Shown: positions 15,989 to 25,117 of the stretch, piece by piece
Layout of the letters: the number at the start of each line of letters is the position of its first letter
How positions within the stretch are numbered: position 1 is the stretch's first letter
Assembly: GCF_000468035.1 (NCBI RefSeq)
Contig: NZ_KI260540.1
Location: 138,649-200,875 of the forward strand
DNA length: 62,227 bases
From: Selenomonas sp. oral taxon 892 str. F0426
GTDB lineage: Bacteria; Bacillota; Negativicutes; Selenomonadales; Selenomonadaceae
Reading direction: 5' to 3'
Position numbers and translations under genes: made by a program
Notes under the pieces: model-generated
What the model saw: only the letters and a program-made list of their open reading frames with translations
The model's database searches: none
What the model was told of the DNA's origin: nothing

Positions 15989-17901
15989 AAAAATCAATAC
16001 TCAGCGGACTGATTGCGGGCGCACTCACCGTTGGCATGGGCTGTGCAGCAGCACCGGCAAGTGCGGAGGAGGCAGCAGGTGAAGCGATGCAGTCCTACAC
16101 ACTGGACGATATCGTCGTCACGGCGAGCCGCAGCGAGACGGCAATCAGCGACGTGCCGGCGGATGTCACGCTGATCTCGGAGGAGCAGATCGAGCGCGGC
16201 AACTACAAGAGTGTCTCCGATGCCCTCAAGGGTGCAAACATCAACATCGTGCAGAAGGGCTTTGCCGCCTACCCGGTCATCAACGGCGACACACGCGTCC
16301 TCGTCATGGTGGACGGCAAAAAGGTCAACTGGGATCACCTCATGGTCAGCGGCGATGATAACGCAATCAACGTTGATCAGGTTGCCATCGGCGAGGTGGA
16401 ACGGATCGAGATCGTGCGCGGGCCAAACTCCTCGCTGTACGGCGAACGCGCCGTCTCGGGTGTGGTTAACATCATCACGAAGCGTCCGGCGGCGGGGAAA
16501 CCGAGCGGCTCCGTCAACATACAGCTCGGCTCGTGGGGTGAGAAACGTGCGGGGATAAACGTCAGCGGCGGCGATGAAAAGAATATGATCCGTATCGGCG
16601 CAGCACATGAGCGCCGCAAGGATTTCCAGTATAAAAATGCCGAAGGAAACAAACGCACCTTCGGAAACAGTGATATTGAGCATACAGACTATAACATCGC
16701 CTATGACCGTATCATGGGCAACGACCGCCTGACCGTGGACTACAGCCGCCATGAAGCAGACGACGGCTATGGCATTTTCCTCGGCGACCCGAAAGAAGGC
16801 ATCCCTTATTACAAATCCCGTCTACGTACGACGGACAGTGTATACGGCATAAGCTATATGTTCGGCGCGAAAAAGGACGGCGAGGGCACGTTCCTGCGCT
16901 ACTATCACAGCACATCGAATGCCGACGGTCCTTTTGATTCCTCGTTCGGACCGTCCCCCTACACCCACAACCTCCGCCGCGATACCTTCGAGGGACAAAA
17001 ACTCTGGATGCTCGGCAATAAAAATATGCTCGTCGCGGGAGTCCTCTGGGCGCGTGACAAGATGCACGAGGAGAACAGCGGAACGCTTGATGTGTCCGCC
17101 ACAACCAAGGCACTCTTCCTCGAAGACGACTGGCAGCTCGGACACGGCTACGCGTTCAAACTCGGCTCGCGCTTAGAGCATCACAACGAATACGGCTCCG
17201 ATGTCGCGTCGCACATCAGCCTGAACAAGAAGTTTGACCGCAAAACGCACGCCTACATCTCGTGGGGACAGGCAGTCAACAACCCGACGCTCAAGATGCT
17301 CCATGCCAATACAGCGTTCATGCTTGGCAACCCGAATCTCAAGCAGGAGAAGTCCCACACCTTCACCATCGGTGCTGACAGTCAGATCACGCGCAAGTGG
17401 AATGTGTCCGCTAGCCTCTACCGCAGCAAGGTGAAAAACGCGCTGAACTGGGTATGGAGCGGACGCACAAGCTATTACAACACGGAGCGTGAGGATCGGC
17501 GTGGGATGGAACTGAGCACACGCTATCGGGCGAGCGATATGTGGACGATTCGCGCCGCATACAGCTATGCACACGTCGAATCTACCGACCGCTATAAAGG
17601 CTACCTCTCCACAAATACCCGCCCGAACGGCTACAATCTCGGACTCTCCTACACGCAGGGGAAATGGGACGCCGATCTCGACCTCAACTATGTAACGGGA
17701 CGCAGCAAAGAGCGCTTTACAGATTCCCGCTATCTGACGCTCGACCTCGGCGTGAACTATCACATCTCGCCGGAGTTCAAGGTCTATCTGAAGGCACTGA
17801 ACCTCACGGATGAGAGCTATGAGACCATCGGCTATACGACGCTTGGTGCATATGCCGCGCCGAGCCGTCACTTCATCCTTGGCGGAACGTACAATTTCTG
17901 A
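15985..17901 (+). CDS. TonB-dependent outer-membrane receptor 1
   Basis: 638 residues with a signal peptide ending near ASAEE. The TonB box/plug start is LDDIVVTASRSETAISD, the plug domain runs to about residue 165 and includes VERIEIVRGPNSSLYGERAV, and a 22-strand barrel ends in the aromatic GGTYNF. It binds and imports a metal chelate across the outer membrane using energy from TonB, which is not in this window. It is the last gene of the permease-ATPase-binding protein-receptor operon and overlaps the previous gene by ATGA. The plug resembles CirA/BtuB-type receptors. Confidence 0.94.
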   Translation: MKKSILSGLIAGALTVGMGCAAAPASAEEAAGEAMQSYTLDDIVVTASRSETAISDVPADVTLISEEQIERGNYKSVSDALKGANINIVQKGFAAYPVINGDTRVLVMVDGKKVNWDHLMVSGDDNAINVDQVAIGEVERIEIVRGPNSSLYGERAVSGVVNIITKRPAAGKPSGSVNIQLGSWGEKRAGINVSGGDEKNMIRIGAAHERRKDFQYKNAEGNKRTFGNSDIEHTDYNIAYDRIMGNDRLTVDYSRHEADDGYGIFLGDPKEGIPYYKSRLRTTDSVYGISYMFGAKKDGEGTFLRYYHSTSNADGPFDSSFGPSPYTHNLRRDTFEGQKLWMLGNKNMLVAGVLWARDKMHEENSGTLDVSATTKALFLEDDWQLGHGYAFKLGSRLEHHNEYGSDVASHISLNKKFDRKTHAYISWGQAVNNPTLKMLHANTAFMLGNPNLKQEKSHTFTIGADSQITRKWNVSASLYRSKVKNALNWVWSGRTSYYNTEREDRRGMELSTRYRASDMWTIRAAYSYAHVESTDRYKGYLSTNTRPNGYNLGLSYTQGKWDADLDLNYVTGRSKERFTDSRYLTLDLGVNYHISPEFKVYLKALNLTDESYETIGYTTLGAYAAPSRHFILGGTYNF

Positions 17902-17920
17902 TTTCCCCATCGCACGCAAA

Positions 17921-18130
17921 AGGGGCTGTTGCACGAACGCCCCTATCGGCTCGCTGCACTCGCCACTTCCCCCGCTCTGACGGGGGAAGCTAAGATTCGA
18001 TAATTCTAGCCTCCCCCGTGCGTCACGGGGGAGGGGGACCGCGTAGCGGTGGAAGGGGCGCTTGTAGCGATACCGCTGCCATAGACAAGGGCTGTTGCAC
18101 GAAGTTTTCTAGCTTCCTGCAACAGCCCCT
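17921..18130. repeat. Complete composite repeat, opposite orientation to the 5.3-kb copy
   Basis: The order is GGGGCTGTTGCACGAACG, module B (17936-17992), a linker, module A (18010-18083) and a terminal hairpin (18087-18132) pairing GGGCTGTTGCA with TGCAACAGCCC followed by TTTATA. It is the reverse complement in layout of the 5300-5510 copy. The final hairpin or the first half-hairpin may terminate the TonB receptor transcript. Confidence 0.85.
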
Positions 18131-18279
18131 TTATACTTTATTATAACGAATCTATGTGCTATAATGAACCCATCGACTGGTGAATGTCGGTTTACTCCCT
18201 TTGTGGGGGTGATGTGCGTAACGCTTTTTGAAAAGCTCTCGCTTCTGATTGCAGCGGCAACGCTCGTGGTCAACATTAC

Positions 18280-18440
18280 GGAATCACTGATAAATTCAGC
18301 ACTGCCATCTTGGCGCATCTTTTCCGCCCTGTCTGTGTCGACAAATCCTCCACATAGCCTTTGCTATGCGTCCGGTTTGTCTTCTTGACAGGACAAAAAA
18401 TCTGCACCAATCTAACAGACTTCATTTTATCAGTGATTCC
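18280..18440. mobile_element. 161-bp MITE-like element, copy 1
   Basis: The left end GGAATCACTGATAAATTC and right end TTTATCAGTGATTCC are inverted repeats of at least 15 bp. The interior contains CACTGCCATCTTGGC and CCACATAGCCTTTGCTATG and has no open frame of protein character. A second copy of identical length lies at 26831-26991. TTA or TAC/TAT triplets flank it, compatible with a short target duplication. Between it and the sirtuin gene (18441-18610) there is only a minus-oriented hairpin with a T run near 18465-18487. Confidence 0.85.
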
Positions 18441-18610
18441 TTATATTTCTGATTAAATAACAGAAAAAAGAACCGTACGCGCGGTTCACGTCGGCTCCTC
18501 TTTCAAGAACATAAAATTCTGCGGAGAGACCGGCGGATCCAATCACCAGTCGTCCTTTTGTATTCTCATTATATCCACCCCCCACAAAATGTCAAGCAAG
18601 GAGGTACACG

Positions 18611-19342
18611 ATGGACAAGATCGCGAGACTCAAAGAAATCCTAGCAGGAAGCCGCCGCGCAGTGTTCTTCGGCGGGGCGGGCATGTCGACGGAGTCGGGC
18701 ATTCCAGACTTTCGCAGCGCGGGCGGGATCTACAGCGAGACGCTGCATCAGGAGTTCGCACCTGAGCAGATGGCATCGCACAGCTTCCTCATGGCGCATC
18801 CGGAGGAGTTTTTCGATTTCTACCGACGACGCTTTGTCTACCTTGCAGCGGAGCCGAATCCCGGGCACTACGCGCTTGCGGAGCTGGAGCGGCGCGGCAT
18901 TCTCGCGGCGATCGTAACACAGAACATCGATGGACTCCATCAGGCGGCAGGCTCACAGACCGTCTACGAGCTGCACGGCTCGATTCGCCGTGCGCACTGC
19001 ATGGACTGCGGGACGCATTACGAACTCGACTACATCCTCCACCACCGCCCCATCCCTCACTGCAGCTGCGGCGGCATCGTCCGCCCCGATGTTGTGCTCT
19101 ATGAGGAAAGTCTCGACAATGACACCATCGCCGGCGCAGTCGCGGCAATCCGCGCGGCGGACACGCTCATCATCGGCGGCACGTCACTCATCGTCTACCC
19201 TGCGGCGGGGCTCATCAACTACTTCCGCGGGGCACATCTCGTCCTCATTAACAAGAGTGAGACGAGTGCAGACCGCCATGCCGAGCTCGTCATCCGCGAG
19301 CCGATCGGCGACGTGCTGCACGCGGCGCTGCCGGATGAATAA
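18611..19342 (+). CDS. cobB: NAD-dependent protein deacylase (sirtuin)
   Basis: 243 residues. It removes acyl groups from lysines using NAD, producing nicotinamide and O-acyl-ADP-ribose. GAGMSTESGIPDFRS (residues 22-36) and TQNIDGLH bind NAD, and the catalytic histidine is H122 in ELHGS. Four zinc ligands are seen as C130/C133 and C151/C153. GGTSLIVYPAAGL completes the Rossmann fold. AAGGAGG precedes the ATG. Members of this kind in bacteria regulate acetyl-CoA synthetase and other metabolic enzymes. It is monocistronic, followed directly by a composite repeat. Confidence 0.95.
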   Translation: MDKIARLKEILAGSRRAVFFGGAGMSTESGIPDFRSAGGIYSETLHQEFAPEQMASHSFLMAHPEEFFDFYRRRFVYLAAEPNPGHYALAELERRGILAAIVTQNIDGLHQAAGSQTVYELHGSIRRAHCMDCGTHYELDYILHHRPIPHCSCGGIVRPDVVLYEESLDNDTIAGAVAAIRAADTLIIGGTSLIVYPAAGLINYFRGAHLVLINKSETSADRHAELVIREPIGDVLHAALPDE

Positions 19343-19356
19343 AGGCTTCATTTGGG

Positions 19357-19482
19357 GCGCCCCTATCGGCTCGCAAGCTCGCCACTTCCCCCGCTTCGGC
19401 GGGGGAAGCTAATATGCCGTAACCTCAGCCTCCCCCGTTCACAACGGGGGAGGGGGACCGCGTAAGCGGTGGAAGGGGCGCT
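19357..19482. repeat. Composite repeat lacking terminal hairpins (modules B and A)
   Basis: Module B (GCGCCCCTATCGGCTCGC to GGGGGAAGCT) and module A (CCTCCCCCGTTCACAACGGG to GAAGGGGCGCT) are joined by AATATGCCGTAACCTC. It lies between the convergent sirtuin and EamA genes. Confidence 0.88.
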
Positions 19483-19507
19483 CCGAGAGCAGCCCTCCTT
19501 TTGTTTT

Positions 19508-20392
19508 TCAACGCACCTTCCCCCGCCGCACACTCTGCAAGAGGATCCCGCCCATGATGAGGAAGAGCGCGAGGAGCGCGGCGCGCGACATCTCCTCCCC
19601 GAGCATGACGGCAGAGACGACGAGCGAGAGGAGTGGCACAAAGTAGGCGAGGTTCGCCACCATTGCTGCGTTCTGCGCCTCCTGCAGCGCCATCGCCCAC
19701 CAGAGATAACCCACGGCGTTGACAAAGATGCCGAACCAGAGCATCCCGCCCCACTGCGACCACGAGAGCGGAACCCACGTCTCTGTCATGAGCATCACCG
19801 GCAGGGCGCAGAGCGCGGTCACGCCCCACTCGACCGTCATCAGCACCGTCGGATCCGCATTCCGCTTCCGGTTCAGCACGCAGAACAGCCCGTAGCAGAC
19901 TGCCGCCAGCACGCAGGCGAGCGCGCCGAGGACGGCATTTCCATCCGCACGCCCCTCTTTGCCGAGCGTCAGCACCAGTACACCCGAGAACGAGAGAAGC
20001 AGCGCGGCGGCAGTACGCAGGGTGATCTGTTCCCCGAGAAGCAGTGCCGCAAAGAGGACGATCATCATCGGCCAGAGATAGTTGAGAATGCACGCCTCCT
20101 GCGAAGTCAACTGCGTCAGCCCATAGAAATAGAGTCCCGAGTAGACAAAGAGCCCGACAAATCCCAGCCCCGCCATCGCGAGGTAGCTGCGTCCGTCATA
20201 CGCGCGGAATACCTGTAGCCCCCCGCGTACGCCCTGCTGGACAAGCAGGAAGATCGATGCGATGAGGCTACTCAGAAAAAGCGCCTCAAATGTCGGAATC
20301 ACGGTGAGAATACTCTTTGCTACCGCCGCGAGCGTTGACCAGATCACTACCGCACTGATGGCGTAAAAATAGACGCGCCCCTGTCCCTTCAT
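19508..20392 (-). CDS. EamA-family (DMT) transporter
   Basis: 294 residues from the ATG after GAGGAG. Ten hydrophobic helices form two EamA repeats (about residues 5-140 and 150-285). Typical segments are AISAVVIWSTLAAVAKSILT in the first half and ALQEAQNAAMVANLAYFVPL in the second, each followed by 'LGE' before the last helices (LLLGEQIT, MLGEEMS). The family exports amino acids or other metabolites from the cytoplasm. The substrate is not evident. It lies downstream of tRNA-Thr on the same strand but is separated from it by a terminator. Confidence 0.9.
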   Translation of the reverse strand: MKGQGRVYFYAISAVVIWSTLAAVAKSILTVIPTFEALFLSSLIASIFLLVQQGVRGGLQVFRAYDGRSYLAMAGLGFVGLFVYSGLYFYGLTQLTSQEACILNYLWPMMIVLFAALLLGEQITLRTAAALLLSFSGVLVLTLGKEGRADGNAVLGALACVLAAVCYGLFCVLNRKRNADPTVLMTVEWGVTALCALPVMLMTETWVPLSWSQWGGMLWFGIFVNAVGYLWWAMALQEAQNAAMVANLAYFVPLLSLVVSAVMLGEEMSRAALLALFLIMGGILLQSVRRGKVR

Positions 20393-20413
20393 CGCAAAGC
20401 TCCTCTCATATGA

Positions 20414-20447
20414 TAAAAAGGCTTCCGATCTCTCGGAAGCCTTTTGT
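20414..20447 (-). terminator. Terminator of tRNA-Thr
   Basis: Stem AGGCTTCCGA/TCGGAAGCCT with TTTTTATC on the minus strand after the stem. It directly follows the tRNA. Confidence 0.88.
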
Positions 20448-20453
20448 TTCAAA

Positions 20454-20529
20454 TGGAGCTGATTATAGGACTTGAACCTACGACCTGCTCATTACGAATG
20501 AGCTGCTCTACCAACTGAGCTAAATCAGC
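20454..20529 (-). tRNA. tRNA-Thr (anticodon CGT)
   Basis: A 76-base cloverleaf with encoded CCA. The acceptor stem is GCTGATT/AATCAGC and the D arm GCTC/GAGC. The anticodon stem is GCTCA/TGAGC with loop TTCGTAA giving anticodon CGT (codon ACG). The T arm is GTAGG/CCTAT with loop TTCAAGT. It has its own promoter and terminator. Confidence 0.95.
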
Positions 20530-20554
20530 ATACCGCCTCACAGGCGATAGTGGA

Positions 20555-20583
20555 ATTATCCCCGAGGGCCGTGTTCCTGTCAA
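20555..20583 (-). promoter_or_regulatory. Promoter of tRNA-Thr
   Basis: On the minus strand TTGACA and GATAAT with a 17-bp spacer, 25 bp before the tRNA 5' end. Confidence 0.75.
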
Positions 20584-20678
20584 CCCCGCCGAGAAAAATT
20601 TTTAATCAACGTCTGTCTCATCTCTCTTTTACCGTCCTTTAATCACATTTTGGAACAATACAAATGGGAGTGAATATC

Positions 20679-21668
20679 ATGGTAAAACAAATCCTGCGCA
20701 TGATCCTATGTGCGCTGATTCTTATAGGGGCGGCCAATGTTGCCGTCGCCTCCCCCGAGATCATCGAAGCAGACGGGGTCTATATGATGGGCGACAACGA
20801 TACGCCGAAGAGTGCCCGCGATGCAGCACGAAGCGAGGCAATGCGCTCCGCAACGGAGCAGGCGGGCGTCTACATCGAGAGCTACAGCGAGACGCAGGAC
20901 TACACCCTGACTCATGACGAGATTCGCACAGTCGCCGCCGCTGTTCTGCGCGTCCTGCATGAGGATGTGACCCCTGAGCTTGTCGGCGATGCCTGGCGCT
21001 ACCGTGTCCACCTCGTCTGCTCTGTGGACACCGAGGGGATCGATCTAAAGGCGCTCGCTGAAAACAAGGCAGAGCTCAGGCGCCTCACGCAGGAGCGCGA
21101 CGCCCTGCAGCGTGAGAACGACAACCTGCGCAGCCGCCCCGCAATGCCGCACGGCGCAATTCTCATCCCGCCCGTGCCCGTCTATGGAGAGGCGTCGCGC
21201 TCCCGTGCTCCCACGCCCATCGAAACCATATTTGCGGACGTGGAGGCAATGATCCTGCGCGGCGAGAACGAACACGCCATTGCCGACATCTCCCTTCTCC
21301 TGGAGGATCCGAGCATCACGGGCGACGCGCGTGCCTATGCCTATGTCCTGCGAGGCCGTGCCTACTATGAACGACACGCAAACGCCCTCGCACAGGCAGA
21401 TTTTACAGCGGCAGAGCGCACACCTCATACGAACAGCTCCTACCCCATCTGGCGTCTCTACCAGTACAGAGGCATGATTTCCTACGATGCAGGGCGCTAT
21501 GAGGATGCAGTAAACGACCTTGTGAGCGCGTGGGACGCCTCGGACAAGACAGACAATGACCTCTGGATGACCCTGCGCCGCGCTGAACGACGTGCGGAAC
21601 AAGAACGCCGTCACCGTGAGCGTGGGGACGGCGGTGCACGCAGCTGGGGTGTTGTCGTCGTTCCATAA
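20679..21668 (+). CDS. Exported FlgT/LPP20-like protein with C-terminal TPR-like helices
   Basis: 329 residues. The ATG at 20679 was chosen because GGGAG is eight bases upstream. A signal peptide spans residues 1-24 (cleavage near AVASP). Residues 25-120 have the pattern 'DAARSEAMRSATEQAGVYI.S.S.T...LT.DEI', the helix and strand layout of the FlgT/LPP20 N-terminal fold. A short coiled coil follows (AELRRLTQERDALQRENDNL), then a proline-rich linker and helical repeats with TPR character (GDARAYAYVLRGRAYYERHA; YQYRGMISYDAGRYEDAVND). It is periplasmic and probably a scaffold. It begins a group of similar exported proteins reaching to 26020. Confidence 0.75.
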   Translation: MVKQILRMILCALILIGAANVAVASPEIIEADGVYMMGDNDTPKSARDAARSEAMRSATEQAGVYIESYSETQDYTLTHDEIRTVAAAVLRVLHEDVTPELVGDAWRYRVHLVCSVDTEGIDLKALAENKAELRRLTQERDALQRENDNLRSRPAMPHGAILIPPVPVYGEASRSRAPTPIETIFADVEAMILRGENEHAIADISLLLEDPSITGDARAYAYVLRGRAYYERHANALAQADFTAAERTPHTNSSYPIWRLYQYRGMISYDAGRYEDAVNDLVSAWDASDKTDNDLWMTLRRAERRAEQERRHRERGDGGARSWGVVVVP

Positions 21669-21720
21669 CCAATGCGCACAGGTATATTGACTCAATTGTT
21701 ATAGGACAATCGTCTTATTT

Positions 21721-21749
21721 TTGACACAAGTGTTTTATTTCGTTATACT
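21721..21749 (+). promoter_or_regulatory. Promoter of the DUF3829 lipoprotein gene
   Basis: TTGACA and TATACT with a 17-bp spacer, about 95 bp before the start codon. Confidence 0.7.
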
Positions 21750-21844
21750 TATGAGTGTTATGAGCGTTAGACGAGCCTCCACACGTATCTCGTCTGTTTC
21801 ATTGACACGTACGCTGCGTGTCCTGTTTCAAAGGAGGATTTTTT

Positions 21845-22765
21845 ATGTTTCATCCCATGCGTCGTACACTCTCCATCCTCGCCGTCGGCGGACTCCTGTG
21901 CGCCCCCGCTGTACTCCTCACGGGCTGTTTCGGCAGCGATAAGGGCGACACCCCCGCCGCCGGCGTGAGTGCACTGCTCGCCGGCAACACGACCGAGGAC
22001 AAGATCGATGCGATCTCGCCCTACCTCGACGCGACGAACGACTACAATCGCTTCATTGTCACGTTCGACTATGCCATCACCCCCTCACTCGAGGAGATGC
22101 GCAGCGGCGAGCGTATGACCAACGTCACCCTCCCGCACTTCACCGATCTGAAGAAGAATCTCGAAGAAGCGCGTGCGAATCCGCAGACTGCGGGCGTCTA
22201 CCCGGACATCGACGCAGAAGCGGACGCCGTGCTTGCGATCCTCAAGGATCTCGCCCCGCTCGCGGACAAGATGGAGAGCTACTACTCCTCCAAGGGCTAC
22301 ATGGCAGACAACTATGCCGCCGCCGCGCAGATGACCGCGCAGTATCTCCCGCTCTACGACGCATTCGAGCCTGCGTATGACAAGTTCGACGCCGCTGTCA
22401 CGACACATTTCAAGGAAGTGCAGCTTGCCCGCCTCGAAGATATGCGCAAGGAGGGACGTGTGAATGCCGCCGCCTTCCTCGAACTGAACATGAAGGTGCG
22501 CGAGCTTGCCGATATGCTCGACAACGAGAACATCGACAAGGCTGCCGCCGAGGCGAAAATCACGGAGATCAACGAACTCACAGCAAAAATCCCCGATGTA
22601 CCCGCGCTCGGCTCCTACAAGTCGAGCCTCAACCGCTTCATCGGTACGTTCCGCGGCTATGTCGCAGGTCAGGAAGACGGCAACGAGGTTGTGGAGGACT
22701 TCAACGACTTCGTGCGTTCCTCGCAGAACCTCGATCTTGCTGAGCTGGATAACAAGAAGAAATAA
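21845..22765 (+). CDS. DUF3829 (YiiG-like) lipoprotein
   Basis: 306 residues from the ATG after AAAGGAGG. The N-terminus is a lipoprotein signal with lipobox LLTGC (Cys at about residue 27), so the mature protein is lipid-anchored. The rest is almost entirely helical and charged, with YLDATNDYNRFI and LLPYDAFEPAYDKFD-like segments characteristic of the YiiG/DUF3829 family. The function of the family is unknown. A terminator follows immediately, so it is a single-gene unit. Confidence 0.82.
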   Translation: MFHPMRRTLSILAVGGLLCAPAVLLTGCFGSDKGDTPAAGVSALLAGNTTEDKIDAISPYLDATNDYNRFIVTFDYAITPSLEEMRSGERMTNVTLPHFTDLKKNLEEARANPQTAGVYPDIDAEADAVLAILKDLAPLADKMESYYSSKGYMADNYAAAAQMTAQYLPLYDAFEPAYDKFDAAVTTHFKEVQLARLEDMRKEGRVNAAAFLELNMKVRELADMLDNENIDKAAAEAKITEINELTAKIPDVPALGSYKSSLNRFIGTFRGYVAGQEDGNEVVEDFNDFVRSSQNLDLAELDNKKK

Positions 22766-22779
22766 TTCCCCAGACGACG

Positions 22780-22810
22780 GTGCCGCGGCAATATGCTGCG
22801 GCACTTTTTA
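22780..22810 (+). terminator. Rho-independent terminator
   Basis: GTGCCGCGGCA and TGCTGCGGCAC stem followed by TTTTT. Confidence 0.9.
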
Positions 22811-22916
22811 CATATCATCCAATTTCTCCTATATACGTTTGCCCGTTTTTATGGTATGATAAATATGCAGAAAACAAGCGCGTTTCTTTATACAAAAGAA
22901 AGGAGCTTCTATTCGT

Positions 22917-24041
22917 ATGAAAAAAATTTTTATCGCACTCTGCCTCTGTATGGCGATGGCGCAGAGCGCATTCGCTCAGACCGTTATCGTCGACGGCGTT
23001 GGCATTGACCGGGACTCTGCCATGCGTGATGCGGCACGCACCGCAGTAGAGCAGATCGCCGGCATGTATATCAACTCCAACACAGTCGTCAAGAACACCT
23101 CCGTGGAGCTGGACGAGATCCTCTCCCACGCACAGGGCTACGTTCAGAACATCCAGGTCATCAGCGAGTCAAATGTAAACGGCGAGTACCGCATCCGCGC
23201 GAACGTCGATGTGAACACCGATCCGAACTCCGCGTTTATGAAGCGCATGGATGCAGTCATGCGCCTGAACGATCCGCGCATCGGTGTCGTCATCCTCACG
23301 GATGATTCGGACATTGATCACGACTTCTACGCACTCCCCGGCCATGATACGATCCTCGAGACCGCACTGAACGAGCGTCTCCTCACCGTCGGCTTCAAGC
23401 ACGTTGTCGACGTGAACCTCCTCTCGCAGCTCCAGGACTCGGCCGTTCTCAATGCCATCTATCGTGGTGACTCCCGCCTCCCATACGGCGGCAGCAATGC
23501 CGATCGGCCGATAGACTACCTCGTCATCGGGCGCAGTCATGCGGAAGGCTATGACATCAAGATCCCCAACAACCAAGGCGGCTATATCACGACACCGATG
23601 GCATCGGCACGCACCCAGCTTGATCTGAAGATCATCTCCTTCGGCACGAGCACGATCATCGGTACCTACTCCGTCGAGGGTCAGGGCGTCGAGAACAGCC
23701 CCAACCTCGCGCGCCGCAAGTCGCGCCAGGCAGCAGCGGTCAAGGCCGCCGAGAAGCTCGAGCAGCAATTCCTGAAGGCGGCTGCAAGCGCATTCTCCGG
23801 CATCCAGCTCACCGTCCGTGCGAATAACTTCTCCCTCGTCGAGCAGCTCGTAAAGGAGCTGAAAGAACTGCGCGGCGTACAGGATGTCTACGTGCGCGGC
23901 ACGAACGCGGGCAAGACGACCATCGACATTGCCTCCGCGCAGCAGCCATTCACTATTCTCCAGATGCTCCAACGAAATACCAGCCTCTCCATCTTCGTAG
24001 AGAGCACCAGCGGCAGTGAGATCAATATCGCACTGCGCTGA
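22917..24041 (+). CDS. Exported FlgT-like protein
   Basis: 374 residues with a signal peptide ending in SAFAQ. Residues 22-100 form a FlgT-N/LPP20-like domain: VIVDGVGIDRDSAMRDAART, then a run ending in GEYRIRANVDVN. A middle domain (about 110-280) begins with IGVVILTDDSDID and resembles the nucleotide-free Rossmann-like domains of FlgT/CsgG relatives. The C-terminal part (ANNFSLVEQLVKELKELRGV and following) looks like a small alpha/beta ring-building domain. AAAGGAG is upstream of the ATG, though the spacing to it is long (about 12 bases). It probably resides in the periplasm, associated with the outer membrane. Its own terminator follows. Confidence 0.78.
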   Translation: MKKIFIALCLCMAMAQSAFAQTVIVDGVGIDRDSAMRDAARTAVEQIAGMYINSNTVVKNTSVELDEILSHAQGYVQNIQVISESNVNGEYRIRANVDVNTDPNSAFMKRMDAVMRLNDPRIGVVILTDDSDIDHDFYALPGHDTILETALNERLLTVGFKHVVDVNLLSQLQDSAVLNAIYRGDSRLPYGGSNADRPIDYLVIGRSHAEGYDIKIPNNQGGYITTPMASARTQLDLKIISFGTSTIIGTYSVEGQGVENSPNLARRKSRQAAAVKAAEKLEQQFLKAAASAFSGIQLTVRANNFSLVEQLVKELKELRGVQDVYVRGTNAGKTTIDIASAQQPFTILQMLQRNTSLSIFVESTSGSEINIALR

Positions 24042-24065
24042 TACACCACTCACTATAGATCACAC

Positions 24066-24108
24066 AAGAACTGCCGAACGGCGTATTTCGTTCGGCAGTT
24101 CTTTTATT
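24066..24108 (+). terminator. Rho-independent terminator
   Basis: GAACTGCCGAAC and GTTCGGCAGTTC stem followed by TTTTATTTTT. The rest of 24109-24386 is an AT-rich promoter region (TAAAAT near 24248) and a leader of about 125 bases containing a GACAT/ATGTC hairpin. Confidence 0.9.
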
Positions 24109-24386
24109 TTTTCCTAAAAAATTTTTCATATCGCAGCGTACATTGCACTCAAAAAAACCTAATTCCCCGCGTCATAACTGAAGGAATTCAAATAATAGGA
24201 CTTTTTTACCTGGTGTTTACTACAGTATCAATTCTTTTTAATGTGTGCTAAAATACAGGTGACATGAGAGATGTCAATACGCACCCGTGGCGGGCAGCGC
24301 GTTGCTGTTTTCTGCTAAGTCCTCGTTATCCGTCCGTCGACAGTGTGCGAACCACAGCGTCCACAATCATTTTAAGGAGGAATTCT

Positions 24387-25058
24387 ATGTTTAGGAAAAT
24401 GATGGGCGTGCTTGTCCTTCTCGGAGGGCTGATGATGGGTTCTGTCTGTCAGGCAGGTCTGTACGACAATCCCACCGTTGCCATCATGCCCTTCCAGAAC
24501 AAGGTGCCGGACAAATGGGAGGGCTTCGGGGACCGCGCAGGCATCGCAAATGAAGCGCTCACTGCCCTCATATGTGATCGCCCCGATGTGTTCCAGGTGG
24601 TCGAGCGTATCGAGTTTCAAGGGCTTGTGGATGAGCAAAGCCTCGGCATGACCGGCCTTATTAGCGCCGACAGCGCGGTCGCTGTCGGCAACATGAGCGG
24701 CGCAGAGTATAAGATCTTCGGCGCACTCACAAATCTCTCGGCGAAGGAGGACACCTTCGGGCTCGGCAGCCTCACGGGCGGACTGGTCGGCAGTCAGGCA
24801 AGTGTCGTTGCAAATGTCACGATCCGCGTCGTCGAGGTCTCGACAGGACGCATCGTCCTCGTCGGACAGGGCAAGGGCAGCTCGAACCGCGTATCGGGAG
24901 GCATGGCCTCAGAGGGCGGTGCGTTCATGCTCGGCTCCGCGAACGTCTCCGAAGAGATGGCGTTCAATGCCGTCGTAAAAGCGACCAAGGACGCCGTGAA
25001 CGGCAAAGAGGGTATCTTTACGAAGATGGGCGTCAACACCAAGGGTAAGAAGCACTAA
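24387..25058 (+). CDS. CsgG-family exported protein
   Basis: 223 residues starting at the ATG after AAGGAGGA. The signal peptide ends near VCQAG; no clear lipobox is present, although a cysteine occurs at the end of the signal (SVCQAG) and lipidation cannot be excluded. The CsgG core is recognisable: VAIMPFQNKVPDKWEGFG, then NEALTALICDRPDVFQVVER, LVDEQSLGMTG and VTIRVVEVSTGRIVLVGQGK. CsgG proteins form outer-membrane secretion pores in curli systems, but many relatives have other or unknown roles. No curli subunit genes accompany it. It is a clear paralogue of the gene at 53165-53842. Confidence 0.87.
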   Translation: MFRKMMGVLVLLGGLMMGSVCQAGLYDNPTVAIMPFQNKVPDKWEGFGDRAGIANEALTALICDRPDVFQVVERIEFQGLVDEQSLGMTGLISADSAVAVGNMSGAEYKIFGALTNLSAKEDTFGLGSLTGGLVGSQASVVANVTIRVVEVSTGRIVLVGQGKGSSNRVSGGMASEGGAFMLGSANVSEEMAFNAVVKATKDAVNGKEGIFTKMGVNTKGKKH

Positions 25059-25117
25059 GGCCGCAGTGTGAACAGATGGATCTGTTTCCGCTGAAACAAT
25101 GTAAAGGAGCGACAACG

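Noticed and set aside
18164-18388. Short plus-strand frame around the MITE
   Set aside because: It runs across the element boundary, has no ribosome site and no homologous frame in the second element copy.
20416-20452. Earlier start codon for the EamA transporter
   Set aside because: It would pass through the terminator hairpin of tRNA-Thr and has no ribosome site, whereas the ATG at 20392 is preceded by GAGGAG.
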